This document shows positions 53,550 through 63,535 of a DNA stretch of 64,000 nucleotides, one piece after another. The translations under genes were made by a program, and so were the position numbers. The notes beneath the pieces were generated by a model, which ran no database searches, had not been told where the DNA came from, and saw only the letters and a list, made by a program, of their open reading frames with translations. The DNA is taken from contig NZ_PJJN01000031.1 of NCBI RefSeq assembly GCF_002929825.1, positions 1 to 64,000 of the forward strand, written 5' to 3'. Source of the stretch: Cryobacterium sp. Y29. GTDB lineage: Bacteria; Actinomycetota; Actinomycetes; Actinomycetales; Microbacteriaceae. Each line of letters opens with the position of its first letter. Position 1 is the stretch's first letter.

Positions 53550-53667
53550 TTGCGTGAGTATTTGATGCCTTGAGAGCCACTCGATCGTGCGGTTCAGAGC
53601 CACCGATCGTGCCGAAGAGAGCCAGTGGTGGTGCGGCTGGGAGCCACTGGCTCTCTCCGCCGGATTT

Positions 53668-54417
53668 TTAGGCGCTGGTGAGGGCTGTCTGCTCCCTCAT
53701 GTTGTAGGTGCCGGTCTCAACCCAGATGGTGTTGTGGATGATGCGGTCCATGATCGCGTCGGCGTGAACGCCGGAGCCGAGGCGCTGGTGCCAGTCCTTC
53801 TGCTGATACTGGGTGCAGAACACCGTTGAGCTCTCCCCGTAGCGGCGTTCCATCAACTCCAGCAGCATGCCGCGCATCGATTCCGTCGGGCGATCGAGCA
53901 GCCACTCATCAATGACGAGCAGAGTAAACGAGGCGTATTTGCGCAGGAACTTCCCGGCGCCGCCAGGGGTGTCTTGGGCGGCGACCCAGGCGTCCTCGAG
54001 GTCGGGCATGCGGACGTAGTGGGCGCGGATGCGATGTTCGCAGGCGCGTTTGGCGATCGCGCAGCCCAGATATGACTTCCCCGACCCGGTGAACCCGTGG
54101 AAGACGACGTTCTGCTGCCGGTTCACGAACGAGCACGTGCCGAGCTGGGTCAGCAGTTGCCGATTCAGGCCCCGCTCGTCGAGCAAGTAGATGCTGCGCA
54201 GATCCGCGTTGGGATAGCGCAGCCCCGCCCGCCGGATCAGCCCGGCGACCTTGGAGTGCGTGAAGGTGGAGTAGGCGTCATCGACGACCAATCGGACCCG
54301 CTCTTCAAACGACAAGCTGATGCTGAGGGTTTCGTCTTGGGTGTCGATCGCCTCCAGCAGCTCGCCCGCGTTCATCTCTCGCAGCTTGCGTTTGGTCTCG
54401 GTATCGAGCCGGCTCAC
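53668..54417 (-). CDS. istB: IS21 helper ATPase IstB (copy 3)
   Basis: A 249-residue AAA+ protein with Walker A GFTGSGKSYLG, Walker B LLVIDEWLLD, VFCTQYQQKDWHQRLG and ADAIMDRIIHNT. It is very similar to the copy-2 sequence but intact. Its start overlaps the istA stop by 4 bp. Confidence 0.92.
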   Translation of the reverse strand: MSRLDTETKRKLREMNAGELLEAIDTQDETLSISLSFEERVRLVVDDAYSTFTHSKVAGLIRRAGLRYPNADLRSIYLLDERGLNRQLLTQLGTCSFVNRQQNVVFHGFTGSGKSYLGCAIAKRACEHRIRAHYVRMPDLEDAWVAAQDTPGGAGKFLRKYASFTLLVIDEWLLDRPTESMRGMLLELMERRYGESSTVFCTQYQQKDWHQRLGSGVHADAIMDRIIHNTIWVETGTYNMREQTALTSA

Positions 54418-55967
54418 CGAACTCCTCCGGCGTAATAGGCGCTGCCTCTCACGTATCCGCCATCATCAGCTTCCGGCTTGTCGGGGACGTGGCCGGTCTT
54501 GTCTTGCCCGGTGTCCAAGATCGGCCGCAGGTGCGCATAACGCGGAGAGCGGATCGGCCCCTGCAATGCCAGCGCGCAAGCGGCCTCGACCCGAGTCGGA
54601 GAGAACCGGCGCGACAACCGCAACACCGCCAACGCCGGGTCGTAGCCGGCCTCCTCGATCGAGGCGGCTTCGAAGATCTTCCCGATCACCGACACGGCCG
54701 ACGGTCCCATCCGCACCGCCCACTCCTCGATCCGGGCCCGGTCCCAGGCCTGGAAGCTGCGCCCCTCGGGCAGGTCCGCGTCGTTGGTCTGATACTGGTT
54801 CGTGGTGCTGGCCGGCAGCAGCAGGTGACTGGTCAGGCGCTCGTCGTTCCGATAGACCTCCAGCATCGTGTCCGTGATGCGAAGGTCAACTTAGCCGCCG
54901 ATGTGGCTGAACGGGACGGAGTAGAAGTTCCGCGCCCAGACCACGTGTGCGTTCTTATTCACCTTGCGTTTGTAGGACCACGTACTGATCTCGAACGGGG
55001 CCGCCGGCAACGGTTGCATCAGCGGCTTCTCCTCAGTCGTGAAGACGCTCAGCCTGGACCCGTCGCGTTTCTGGAACGGCTGCCGGTTGTAAGCATCGAT
55101 CTGCTCAGCGATCCGAACCCGCAACTGCGCCAGAGATGCGAACTGCTCCTGCCTGAGGCCAGCAATGACCCAGGTCGCGACGTGGGAAACGGTGTTCTCG
55201 ACGCTTGCTTTGTCCTTAGGCGCCCGAACTCTGCCCGGCAGCACCGCGGCCGAATAGTGCGCCGCCATCTCCCGGTAGGCATCGTTGAGAACAACCTCGC
55301 CCTCGCGCGGGTGGGAGATCACCCCAGTCTTCAAATTGTCAGGCACTAGGCGCGGGACGCTGCCGCCGAAGAAAGCGAACATCGCCGTGTGGGCGCGCAG
55401 CCACGCCTCCTGCCGCATGTCCAACGTGGCTTCCACGAACGCATACCGGCTAAACGGCAGGCACGCGACGAACAAATACACCTTCGAAATTTCGCCCATC
55501 GTCGGATCCAGCAGCTGCATCGTCGGCCCAGACCAGTCGACCTCGATGCTGCGGCCGGCCTTGTGGCCAACGCGGGACGTCGCGCCCGAGACGGCGGAGT
55601 AGTCGCCATAAAGCCGGCAGAAGCGGTCATAACTCATCACCGCTTGCGTCGGGCCGGATGCGTCGACGTATTCCTGGTGCAGCAACTTCAACGTCACTCC
55701 GACCCGCGCCAGTTCGGTGTGTACCCGACCCCAATCCGGTTGCGCGAACACGGACTCGTGCACTCCGCGACCCGGAAACAACGCCGAATACACCTCAGCT
55801 TCCGGCATCTCCTCGACGTCAGCCCAGCCGACGCCGAGTCGGTCCGCCGCCTCGAGCACCACCTGGACGCTATTGCGAGCGATGCCCTGCCCCGACGCGA
55901 TCGCCCTGCCAGACAAGCCTTGGTTCCGTAACTGCAAGACAAGCTTCGCCTTGATCTTCCGTACCAT
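54414..55967 (-). pseudogene. istA: IstA of IS21 copy 3 with one internal stop
   Basis: Starts MVRKIKAKLVLQLRNQGLSG, with integrase residues in EVDWSGPTMQLLDP, RLVPDNLKTGV and KDKASVENTVSHV, and a C-terminus RGSAYYAGGVR. A TAA at 54891-54893 interrupts the same frame between PFSHIGG and VDLRITDTML. All catalytic residues lie before the stop, so a truncated product of about 358 residues is possible. Confidence 0.88.
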
Positions 55968-56130
55968 TATCGGTACTCCTTCCGCCACGTGGCCCTCACG
56001 TAGTGGAAGGAGCCTTGCAGGTGGCTTTCAACCACGCCAACTATGGCTCTGAACGACACGATTCATGGTTCAGTGCAGTGGCCTTCACCCGTTCCACCCT
56101 TGGCTCCCTCGGAGGCCAATATTCATTGCG

Positions 56131-57087
56131 TTTGTAGGACCACGTCCGGATCTCGAACGGGGCCGCTAGCAGCGGTTGTATCAAAGGCTTCTCCTCCCTG
56201 AAGAACACGCTCAGCCGAGACCCGTCCCGTTTCTGGAATGGCCGCCGGTTATAGGCAACGATCTGCTCAGCGATCCGGCCCCGCAACTGCGCCAAGTCGC
56301 GACATGAGAGACCGTGTTCTCGACGCTCGCTTTGTCCTTTGGCGCCCGGACGCGGCCCGGCAATACCGCGGCTAAATAAGCGCCACCATTTCGCGGTAAG
56401 CATCGTTGAGAACAACCTCGCCCTCGCGCGGGTGATCACCCCGATCTTTAAATTGTCAGGAACCAGGCGTGGCATGCTGCCGCCGAAGAAAGCGAACATC
56501 GCCGCATTGGCGCGCAGCCACGACTCCCGCCGCATATCCAACGTGGCTTCCACGAACGCATACCGGCTAAACGGCAGGCACGCGACGAATAAATACACCT
56601 TTGAGATCTCGCCCCTGGTCGGATCCAGCAGCTGCATCGTCGGCCCGGAACAGTCGACCTCGACGCTGCGGCCCGCCTTATGACCGATACGGGACGACAC
56701 CCCAGTCACGGCGGCGTGCTCACCATAAAGCCGGCAGAACCGGTCGCCACTCATCACGGCCTGCCCGGCGCGAGAAAACGCATCATCATGATACTGGTGC
56801 AACAGCTTCAACGTCACTCCCACCCGAGCCAGCTCGCTGCGTGCCCGTGCCCAGTCCGGCTGTGCGAACACGCTCTCGCGGACACCGCGGCCGGGGAACA
56901 GCGCTGCATAGACTTCGGCTTCCGACAGCTCGACGACGTCATCCCACCCAAGACCGGCCCACTCCGCCGCATCAAGGACCGCGTGAATGATGTGCCGAGA
57001 CATCCCCTGCGATGACTCAATCGCTCGTCGCGACAAGGTTTAATTACGCAGCTCCATCACTAGCTTCGCTATGACGTTCCGTACCAT
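56131..57087 (-). pseudogene. istA: IstA of IS21 copy 2, N-terminal part
   Basis: Begins MVRNVIAKLVMELRN followed by a stop, then SRRAIESSQGMSRHIIHAVL, a SVEVDCSGPTMQLLDP block (Cys in place of the usual Trp), MPRLVPDNLKIGVI and a frameshift with internal deletions before EIRTWSYKR. The rest of the gene is beyond copy 3 at 53549. Confidence 0.85.
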
Positions 57088-57243
57088 TATCGGTACTTTT
57101 TCCACCACATGCCATCACATAGTGGAAGGAGCCTTTGAAATGATGATCAACCATACCGGAAGCGATGCTGAACAACGACATCACGAACCTGAACAATAGC
57201 GCTCACCCGCACCACAGCTGGAACCCACAGCAGCCAATATTCA

Positions 57244-57480
57244 TCCGGGCTGCCCAGTCGCCGATCCGGGTCCGGTCCCAGACCTACCAGCTGCACCCCG
57301 CGGACAGGTCCACGACGTTCGTTCAATACTGCTTCACCGTGCTTGTCGGCAATAGTAGGTGCCTGGTCAGGCACTCATCAACCCGACTGGCCTCCAACAT
57401 CGTGTCCGTAACGCAAAAGACAACAAGGCGCCGATGTGGCTGAATGGCACGGAATGAAGGTTCTTCACCCAGGCCACGTA
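57244..57480 (-). pseudogene. istA: third IS21 istA fragment
   Basis: DNA from 57244 resembles the part of copy-2 and copy-3 istA that encodes the DRARI-WAAR, QTNDADLPEG and TDTMLEV blocks, but with many indels. It starts exactly where copy 2 ends, so copy 2 probably inserted into this older IS21. The remainder of that older copy is lost. Confidence 0.65.
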
Positions 57481-57696
57481 ATATACCCAGCCCTTAAACC
57501 TGGTTCGTCAGGCCTGCGAATTACTCGACCTACCCGCCTCACGTCCACTCAATCAGCGGCTCTGTCGCATAAATGTGTGCAGAATCGGCGCAGTGGAATT
57601 TCAACGAATAACGGGAACCAGTAATGTGCGAAGCGAACGCGCATCTTCCGACCTTCGCGACAAATGCAATACTGAACTGGTCTAAGAGGACCGCAA

Positions 57697-58812
57697 CTAA
57701 ATAAGTGTGGCGTACAGCGCGAGCAACCGCGACTCCATTTTGGCCCAATCGAACTGTTTAGCGAAAACGTCCTTACCAACATCACCCATGGATTGTGCAG
57801 CTACCTCATCGGATAGGAGGGCGTCAACCGCTTCTTCAAACGAGTCGATGTTGTAATCCACAACAAGCCCGACGCCAAAGCCCTCAACGAGTTTGTCCAC
57901 TCCAGTAGCACGAGCAACAATAATCGGTTTTCCTAAAAAAAGTGCTTCGTAAAACTTATTCGGCGCAGAGTATGTGTGATTTGGAATGGTCGGATCGTAG
58001 ACAGCAAAAAGGGCACCTGCCGTCGCTTCAAGGGACAGAGTCTCTTCATACGAAATCCTGCCGTGATATACAATATTCTCGAACTTTCGCGCAAATTCCT
58101 CGACGATTGACTCTAATTGACCGAATCCACCAATATGGAGCTCCAAGTCGGGCCGGCGGCCAAACAATACTAAAATTTCTTCGAGGAGCCGGTGCCTGCT
58201 TAAAATACCGACATAAACAAAACGATTCGAACTCTCCGCGACCAACGGCTGCAAAACCGGCGAAACATCGGGCGTGTTGTGAATTACGCAAACCGATCGC
58301 GGTCTCGTACGCCATAGTTGCTCAACTCGCGATTCAGTTGCAATAATTACAACTGTAGCCCTGTTGATGATGCGAACATCGAACCATTCAACAATGCCCT
58401 TAAGCGCTTTTGGTACGGGATATCCATCAACATAGTAGTCATAAATATCATAAACGAGGGGAACTTTCAGTATCTTTGACATGAGAAGACCTGCTGCGGC
58501 TGTACTTAGATCTGCAGCATGAATCACCTCGATCCCGCGTCGCATCCTCCATATTTGTCCGACTAGGAAAAATTGAAATCCTACAAGTGCGAGCATGTTT
58601 TTCATACCCCTCCCGTGACGACCTTGAATTTTAGATCGAATAACATTCGCTTTCCCAGTACCGAGATCCAGGACTTCAGACCGTTTTAGACCACCGTCGC
58701 GATCCCACGCCAAAATAGAGATGTCCGAGACTACTCTCAATAAACTTCGTACTTCTTTTTCGACCCTAGGATCGGGCGAAACATGACTGGCCCTCAGAAA
58801 AACAATGGACAT
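57697..58812 (-). CDS. family 4 glycosyltransferase
   Basis: A 371-residue GT-B enzyme. N-terminal SIVFLRASHVSPDPRVEKE, then VIHAADLSTAAAGLL and KVPLVYDIYDYYVDGYP, and the C-terminal donor-binding half with FVYVGILSRHR and APNKFYEALFLGKPIIVARATG. The Glu of FYEAL is the usual donor contact. It has no membrane helices. Its ATG overlaps the stop of the UDP-GlcNAc 2-epimerase gene by one base (TAATG). Lower GC than the core. It probably adds one sugar of the surface repeat unit. Confidence 0.88.
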   Translation of the reverse strand: MSIVFLRASHVSPDPRVEKEVRSLLRVVSDISILAWDRDGGLKRSEVLDLGTGKANVIRSKIQGRHGRGMKNMLALVGFQFFLVGQIWRMRRGIEVIHAADLSTAAAGLLMSKILKVPLVYDIYDYYVDGYPVPKALKGIVEWFDVRIINRATVVIIATESRVEQLWRTRPRSVCVIHNTPDVSPVLQPLVAESSNRFVYVGILSRHRLLEEILVLFGRRPDLELHIGGFGQLESIVEEFARKFENIVYHGRISYEETLSLEATAGALFAVYDPTIPNHTYSAPNKFYEALFLGKPIIVARATGVDKLVEGFGVGLVVDYNIDSFEEAVDALLSDEVAAQSMGDVGKDVFAKQFDWAKMESRLLALYATLI

Positions 58813-59993
58813 TATTTCGCTGCCTTTGTTGAAGCGCCCAAAACTACATCACTGACGTCGAAGTCCGGTAAACGCTCGCCGAAACCAAGCATATGCCCAA
58901 TCGCAGCAAGCGACCTAGCGGCAGCCAAGCCATCACCGTAAGGGTTCACGGCCCTAGCCATGCGTGAATAGTGATCAGCATCGCAGAGAAGCATATTTAC
59001 TTCGTGAACGATGAGTGCCGAGTCAGTGCCCACCAAGCGCACAGTGCCCGCTACTACGGCTTCAGGCCTCTCCGTATTCGTACGCATGACGAGCACTGGC
59101 TTCCCCAAACTCGGTGCTTCCTCCTGAACGCCACCGGAATCACTTAGGACTATCGTGCTCGCACCTAGAACTTTCGTGAATTCTCCATAGCTTAGGGGCT
59201 GCGTTACATAAATATTGTTATGATCCATAAGAAATGGGAGAATAACTTCGCGCACAGCAGGATTAAGATGCAGTGGAAAAATCACCATTAAATCAGGATG
59301 CGTATTGGCAATTTTTGCGACTGCTAAACCGATATTCTTCATACCATCGCCAATATTTTCGCGTCGATGCGTCGTGACGAGTAATAACTTACGCCCACTG
59401 TCCACTAAAAACTGCAAACGTTCATCCAAGAAACTTACGTCTTTTTCAACGACATGCATGAGGGCATCGATCACAGTATTCCCGGTGACAACTATTTTAT
59501 CCGATGCCACTCCTTCTCTCAGCAAATTTTGCCGACTGATAGCCGTCGGCGCGAGATGCAAGCTTGATATCTGGCTAGTTAATTTTCGGTTTGCTTCCTC
59601 GGGGAAAGGAGAATGCATATCTCCGCTTCGCAGGCCCGCTTCAGCGTGCACTACCGGAATTTTATGGTAAAAGGCGACTAGGGCCGCGGCTGTGGAGGTA
59701 GTCGTATCACCCTGAACGATAACAACATCTGGCCGATCTTCTGCAAATACTTCCTCCAGTCCAACTAGTGTCCTCGCCATGATTGACGTTAAACTTTGGC
59801 GTTCTCGCATAATGTTTAGGTCATGAGAAGGAGAAATACCGAATAGCTCGTTCACTTGATCCAACATGGCTCGATGTTGGCCTGTAACAGTCACAACGCA
59901 ATCAAACAACGCGCTTCTTTTCAATTCCTGAATAATAGGTGCCATTTTGATAGCTTCGGGCCTAGTACCGTATATGGGCATGATTTTTATCAT
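58812..59993 (-). CDS. wecB: UDP-N-acetylglucosamine 2-epimerase (non-hydrolysing)
   Basis: A 393-residue enzyme converting UDP-GlcNAc to UDP-ManNAc. Visible blocks: YGTRPEAIKMAPII, VQGDTTTSTAAALVAFYHKI, HAEAGLRSGDMHSPFPEE, LLVTTHRRENIG and SDSGGVQEEAPSLGKPVLVM, with the catalytic His and Asp/Glu residues. GAGGAGAGG lies about 8 nt before the ATG. It supplies ManNAc, or its derivatives, for the adjacent glycan genes. Confidence 0.93.
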   Translation of the reverse strand: MIKIMPIYGTRPEAIKMAPIIQELKRSALFDCVVTVTGQHRAMLDQVNELFGISPSHDLNIMRERQSLTSIMARTLVGLEEVFAEDRPDVVIVQGDTTTSTAAALVAFYHKIPVVHAEAGLRSGDMHSPFPEEANRKLTSQISSLHLAPTAISRQNLLREGVASDKIVVTGNTVIDALMHVVEKDVSFLDERLQFLVDSGRKLLLVTTHRRENIGDGMKNIGLAVAKIANTHPDLMVIFPLHLNPAVREVILPFLMDHNNIYVTQPLSYGEFTKVLGASTIVLSDSGGVQEEAPSLGKPVLVMRTNTERPEAVVAGTVRLVGTDSALIVHEVNMLLCDADHYSRMARAVNPYGDGLAAARSLAAIGHMLGFGERLPDFDVSDVVLGASTKAAK

Positions 59994-60091
59994 TGAATGC
60001 CTCTCCTCATGCTTAGTTCATTTGTTCGGTGAAATGCATCAACATAACGGTGCTCAGAATTTCCGTCTGCGAAATCAAATTTGGCTTCAAC

Positions 60092-61366
60092 TTACTTACT
60101 TAGGAACTTTCTGCTCGACTGCCCCGTCATACTTCTAAAACTTTGCCGCTCATCAGCACTTCTACGAGGAGCGTATTTTCCCAATACAAGCGGTAAAAGT
60201 AAAATCATGGTCGAACCCCTCATTCGCACGACGATCCCATAGTTTGTTAAACTTACGGACATTGCGAGTAAAAGCAGCCCAGCAGCCGTCAACAGTACAA
60301 GACTAATTGTCTTTTCTTGTATTTGAAAAGTCGATCGGATTGCTAAATACAAAATGGTCAACCACGCAATGGTGTTTATTCCCACCCATATCCACACCGG
60401 TGCAAATTCAAATTCCCAAGGGAACGGCCCGAACAAGAGCCTAGGGAAACCTTGAACTGCGGTCGTTAAGAAACCGCCGATGCCTGGCTGAAGGCTTCCA
60501 GAGCTAAAACCAGTCGTGGCCTCCACCGAAATGTACTCACGATTTGCTTGAAGACTCGCCTCTGTTACGCCAAGGCCATTAAGAGCGAGTCTGAGCACTG
60601 TTGAAGCAAGTGTCACGCACATGACGCTGGCCAGGAGCAGAGTCAAGCGCTTCTTTTTCTTGATTAAGACAACGATTAACCAACCCAAGATGAGTGCAAC
60701 CAGCACCAAGATTGCTAAAGACGTTCTAACCGCCCCAAAAATGAAGACGCCTATCGCGCCCGTCCACAACGCGCTAACTCTACCCCGAAAGACCGACGCG
60801 AGGGCGAAACACATTAGCGAGATACCCAGCCAACACAACGCCTCACGAAGTAAAGAAGGACCAAGCAATGCCAGTAGAGGCGTGCAGAGATACCATAAAA
60901 TCATTCTCCTCCTGGAAGAACTGCCAAAGATTATCTCAGCGGTGCGAGTGACGTATATTGCGCTGACTGCCGTTGCGACACAATTTATTATGATGCCTAC
61001 AAATGTCACACGTCCAAAAATGTAGTAGACGCTGCCAAGCAGAATAGGCCAGCCTTCTTTTCCATTCGTCAGAGCCGCCTCGGTTTCTTCCTCACGTATA
61101 CTTTCTGCAACGCCTAACGCTTGTTCATCGTAAATCGGGCTGTCCGGTGCCAAGAAAAACGGACCGAAAAATGTTACAACCACGCAGCCAATTACGACGA
61201 GATAGATGTATAGAGCGAGTCCGTCAGAACTCGCACCCAACAACCGTCGACTAATGACGCCAACGACTAGAAGACCAAGAAGGAAAAAAAGTAAGCCAGC
61301 AAGAATGGCTACAGTCGTGTCGGCTGAACCTAAGTGCGCATTCTGGTCTATCGACGCGATTAGCAT
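60092..61366 (-). CDS. Wzy-like polysaccharide polymerase/membrane protein
   Basis: A 424-residue membrane protein with about 11 helices. After the second helix a loop reads FFLAPDSPIYDEQALGVAES. A mid-protein loop has SLLREALCWLGISL, and the last periplasmic loop contains SSGSLQPGIGGFLTTAVQGFP with PFPWEFEFAPVWIW; near the end NYGIVVRMRGSTMILLLPL is a typical Arg-rich Wzy segment. The family is divergent, so the call rests on topology and context. Lower GC than the core. Confidence 0.65.
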   Translation of the reverse strand: MLIASIDQNAHLGSADTTVAILAGLLFFLLGLLVVGVISRRLLGASSDGLALYIYLVVIGCVVVTFFGPFFLAPDSPIYDEQALGVAESIREEETEAALTNGKEGWPILLGSVYYIFGRVTFVGIIINCVATAVSAIYVTRTAEIIFGSSSRRRMILWYLCTPLLALLGPSLLREALCWLGISLMCFALASVFRGRVSALWTGAIGVFIFGAVRTSLAILVLVALILGWLIVVLIKKKKRLTLLLASVMCVTLASTVLRLALNGLGVTEASLQANREYISVEATTGFSSGSLQPGIGGFLTTAVQGFPRLLFGPFPWEFEFAPVWIWVGINTIAWLTILYLAIRSTFQIQEKTISLVLLTAAGLLLLAMSVSLTNYGIVVRMRGSTMILLLPLVLGKYAPRRSADERQSFRSMTGQSSRKFLSK

Positions 61367-61485
61367 TTTTTCTGTATACCCGCACTCTTCGTTAAAATAA
61401 TGATTTGCGATGATCTATTAAGATCAATGCGCCGTCTACGTGCATTATTGGCGGCATTATCTAAACCTCATCTATGATGAAAAAC

Positions 61486-62523
61486 TTACGCTCTCGCACG
61501 GATTAGAGACATGACGAAATGATCGATTGCCGCTGCGCTCTTCCGAACGTCGAGCAGATTACGGTCAAAACTAAAACTTTTTGACATCCCATTGACTTCA
61601 ACATCACTACGAATGGCGTCAGCAAGAAGATGCGGAGAACCTTCCAGCACTAATCGGGCACCTGGAATGTCACGCACGCCCTTGACATCATAAGCGTACG
61701 ACTTGCGTCCGCAAGCCAATGCCTCCAGCATTACCCTTGGCAACCCTTCCCATTTGGCCGTGTGCACAAGTGCGGTCGCCATTTGCATGTAGTTCTGAAC
61801 ATCAGCGCGCCCAGGAAGTGTCACGATGCTATCCAAATTCGCGTCTTTGACGTGGTCACGCACTCTTTGAAGGAGCGGCCCCTCACCGAGCATGGTGAGA
61901 GTGCAGTCGACTCCAAGCTCTTTAAGACGTTTAACAACTAAAATGGCGTCGTGCGGTTGTTTTCTGTCCGTAAATTCACCCACCCAAAGCAGTCTTACCC
62001 TTCCGTCCGGCACCACGCTAAACTGCGAATAGTTCTGCAGGGGTACGCCGACGCCGAAACGCAGTCGCAACAGTTGTTCCGGTCTCATTCGAGGCGAAAA
62101 CCATTCCTCATCGGCCTGATTTATGGTTATCACGCCGGCAGTCCGAGAGACCAATCCTGCTTCAATCATCTTCCACATTTGGTCAGAAGCCGTGCGCCCC
62201 TGATTCCAATGCAAACCATGACAAAAGTAGACGACAGGTATGGATAGTTGACTCACACGAGATATCGCGGACGCAGTCGCAGTATTTGTTAGGATAACGT
62301 CTGGCCTCACCGCACCAATCCAACGGCGTATCTGCTGTGGTGCCAATAAGTTCCGCATTGAGGGGCCACGTGACAGTGATGGGATTCGCGTGAATGGATG
62401 CAGCTTTGACGCCGTCGAGGCCGCAGTTACGACCTCCGTCCCCATAGCGCGCCATTCGGCGACCATTTCAGGAAAGAATGCGTCTAGTGTCGAGCCCATG
62501 CTTGCGAGAAGTGCTATTTTCAA
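61486..62523 (-). CDS. family 4 glycosyltransferase (WcaA/capsular type)
   Basis: A 345-residue GT-B enzyme. LLASMGSTLDAFFPEM and VRPDVILTNTATASAI occur in the N-terminal half, VVYFCHGLHWNQG follows, and the C-terminal half has RLLWVGEFTDRKQPHDAI and the donor site AKWEGLPRVMLEALACGRK with the conserved Glu pair. This layout is common in capsule and EPS clusters. The ATG overlaps the stop of a small upstream frame. Confidence 0.88.
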   Translation of the reverse strand: MKIALLASMGSTLDAFFPEMVAEWRAMGTEVVTAASTASKLHPFTRIPSLSRGPSMRNLLAPQQIRRWIGAVRPDVILTNTATASAISRVSQLSIPVVYFCHGLHWNQGRTASDQMWKMIEAGLVSRTAGVITINQADEEWFSPRMRPEQLLRLRFGVGVPLQNYSQFSVVPDGRVRLLWVGEFTDRKQPHDAILVVKRLKELGVDCTLTMLGEGPLLQRVRDHVKDANLDSIVTLPGRADVQNYMQMATALVHTAKWEGLPRVMLEALACGRKSYAYDVKGVRDIPGARLVLEGSPHLLADAIRSDVEVNGMSKSFSFDRNLLDVRKSAAAIDHFVMSLIRARA

Positions 62524-62810
62524 AACTGCCTACTGCCCTTAAAATTTTCTAATTCGGCGGTGAGATCTCGTTGCGGAACTCCAGAGCAATTCCTTTCATT
62601 CATTCTGTGTCTCACGTCTTTCGTTCTGGATATAACAAATTTAAGGGCCAATTTTATAGTCTTACATTCAGATCCAGGCAGCTCTATTTTTGCGTATCGC
62701 TTCTCGTCCGCCGCTCTGGTAACTGTCATCAACTTTGCTCGCGTACCTTGCGTGCTCTTCCGTGAATAGAGCGTGGCTTCTTGGAATAACCTGACTGGCT
62801 TCTTCGGCAC
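62520..62810 (-). CDS. small hypothetical protein, doubtful
   Basis: A 96-codon frame (PKKPVRLFQEATLYSRKSTQ at the start, NCSGVPQRDLTAELENFKGS near the end) lies in the 330-bp gap between the HAD and GT4 genes. It overlaps the GT4 ATG by 4 bp. It is rich in Lys and Arg, has no recognised motif, and shows no good ribosome-binding site. It may be a fragment of a lost gene or not coding. Confidence 0.3.
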   Translation of the reverse strand: MPKKPVRLFQEATLYSRKSTQGTRAKLMTVTRAADEKRYAKIELPGSECKTIKLALKFVISRTKDVRHRMNERNCSGVPQRDLTAELENFKGSRQF

Positions 62811-62863
62811 CCATCTCGGTACTGTCGTCTTGGTACCTCAAAATTCCCTCAAGGTCAGACGCC

Positions 62864-63535
62864 CTAAATACCCATTTTCTCCACGGATCCTTTGAATAAG
62901 TCCGGGACTTCCACTACCTCGGGGTAATGGCAGACTTGATTCTCGTGCAATCCACCTGGACGTCGCACGCGAATTGCTTTCCATCCGAGACTCAATGGGG
63001 CCTGAAAATCTTTGAATGGATTATCCCCAATGTAGACACACTGTTCCCTACTTACGCCGAACTTCTTTTCAAGACTAAGGAATGCTGATCTGCCCGGCTT
63101 GTGCCAACTCGAATCGTGCTCATCCGTAACTATGATCGCATTTAATAAGTCCGCTAACCCCAAACTGAGTATTTTCGCACGTTGACTTATTTGGGGACCA
63201 TCCGTAATGAGGGCAGTTTTCACGTCACCAGCAAAAGAATTAATAAAGGCCGCCGAGTCAGGTAAGAGCTTAATTCTCGGGCAATGCTCACGATAGAACT
63301 CGACGCATGTTTCAATTTCGTTCGCAGTTAACGCTTTCCCTTCAATGTCTCGAGCGGTATTGAAAATATCGCCTCGCCTGCCTGATTGGAATAATTGCCA
63401 GAATTCTACGAAAAACGAAGACCGGCCGTATGCGGTCTCCAGCATGTTGCTCACCGCTGCAAAACCACTTTCTACGTACGACCGTTCAAGAAACAGCGTG
63501 TCGTCCATGTCAAACACTACGAGTTTTACGTCCAT
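62864..63535 (-). CDS. HAD-superfamily hydrolase
   Basis: A 223-residue phosphatase-like protein. Motif I is VVFDMDDTLF at the N-terminus (nucleophile and acid-base Asp), motif II TALITDGPQISQ, motif III Lys in WHKPGRSAF, motif IV VYIGDNPFKDFQ. An alpha-helical cap lies between motifs I and II. I chose the ATG at 63535, since the 25 residues upstream in the frame lie inside the ATP-grasp gene. It overlaps that gene by 10 bp. Substrate is probably a phosphorylated sugar or acid of the glycan pathway. Confidence 0.88.
   Translation of the reverse strand: MDVKLVVFDMDDTLFLERSYVESGFAAVSNMLETAYGRSSFFVEFWQLFQSGRRGDIFNTARDIEGKALTANEIETCVEFYREHCPRIKLLPDSAAFINSFAGDVKTALITDGPQISQRAKILSLGLADLLNAIIVTDEHDSSWHKPGRSAFLSLEKKFGVSREQCVYIGDNPFKDFQAPLSLGWKAIRVRRPGGLHENQVCHYPEVVEVPDLFKGSVEKMGI

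Larger units (their letters stand above)
53555..56125 (-). mobile_element. IS21-family element (copy 3) inserted in copy 2
   Basis: A 2571-bp element. Left end TGAGTATTTGATGCC, right end GGCCAATATTCA. Flanked by the 5-bp duplication TTGCG (53550-53554 and 56126-56130) inside the istA gene of copy 2. istB is intact. istA has one internal stop. Confidence 0.9.
52104..57243 (-). mobile_element. IS21-family element (copy 2), interrupted by copy 3
   Basis: Left end TGAGCATTTGAGGC (52104), right end ...CAGCCAATATTCA (57243). Excluding copy 3 and one 5-bp duplication, it is about 2.56 kb, the normal size. No matching target duplication is visible at its outer ends. To the right it abuts another IS21 istA fragment. 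Its genes carry several frameshifts. Confidence 0.75.
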
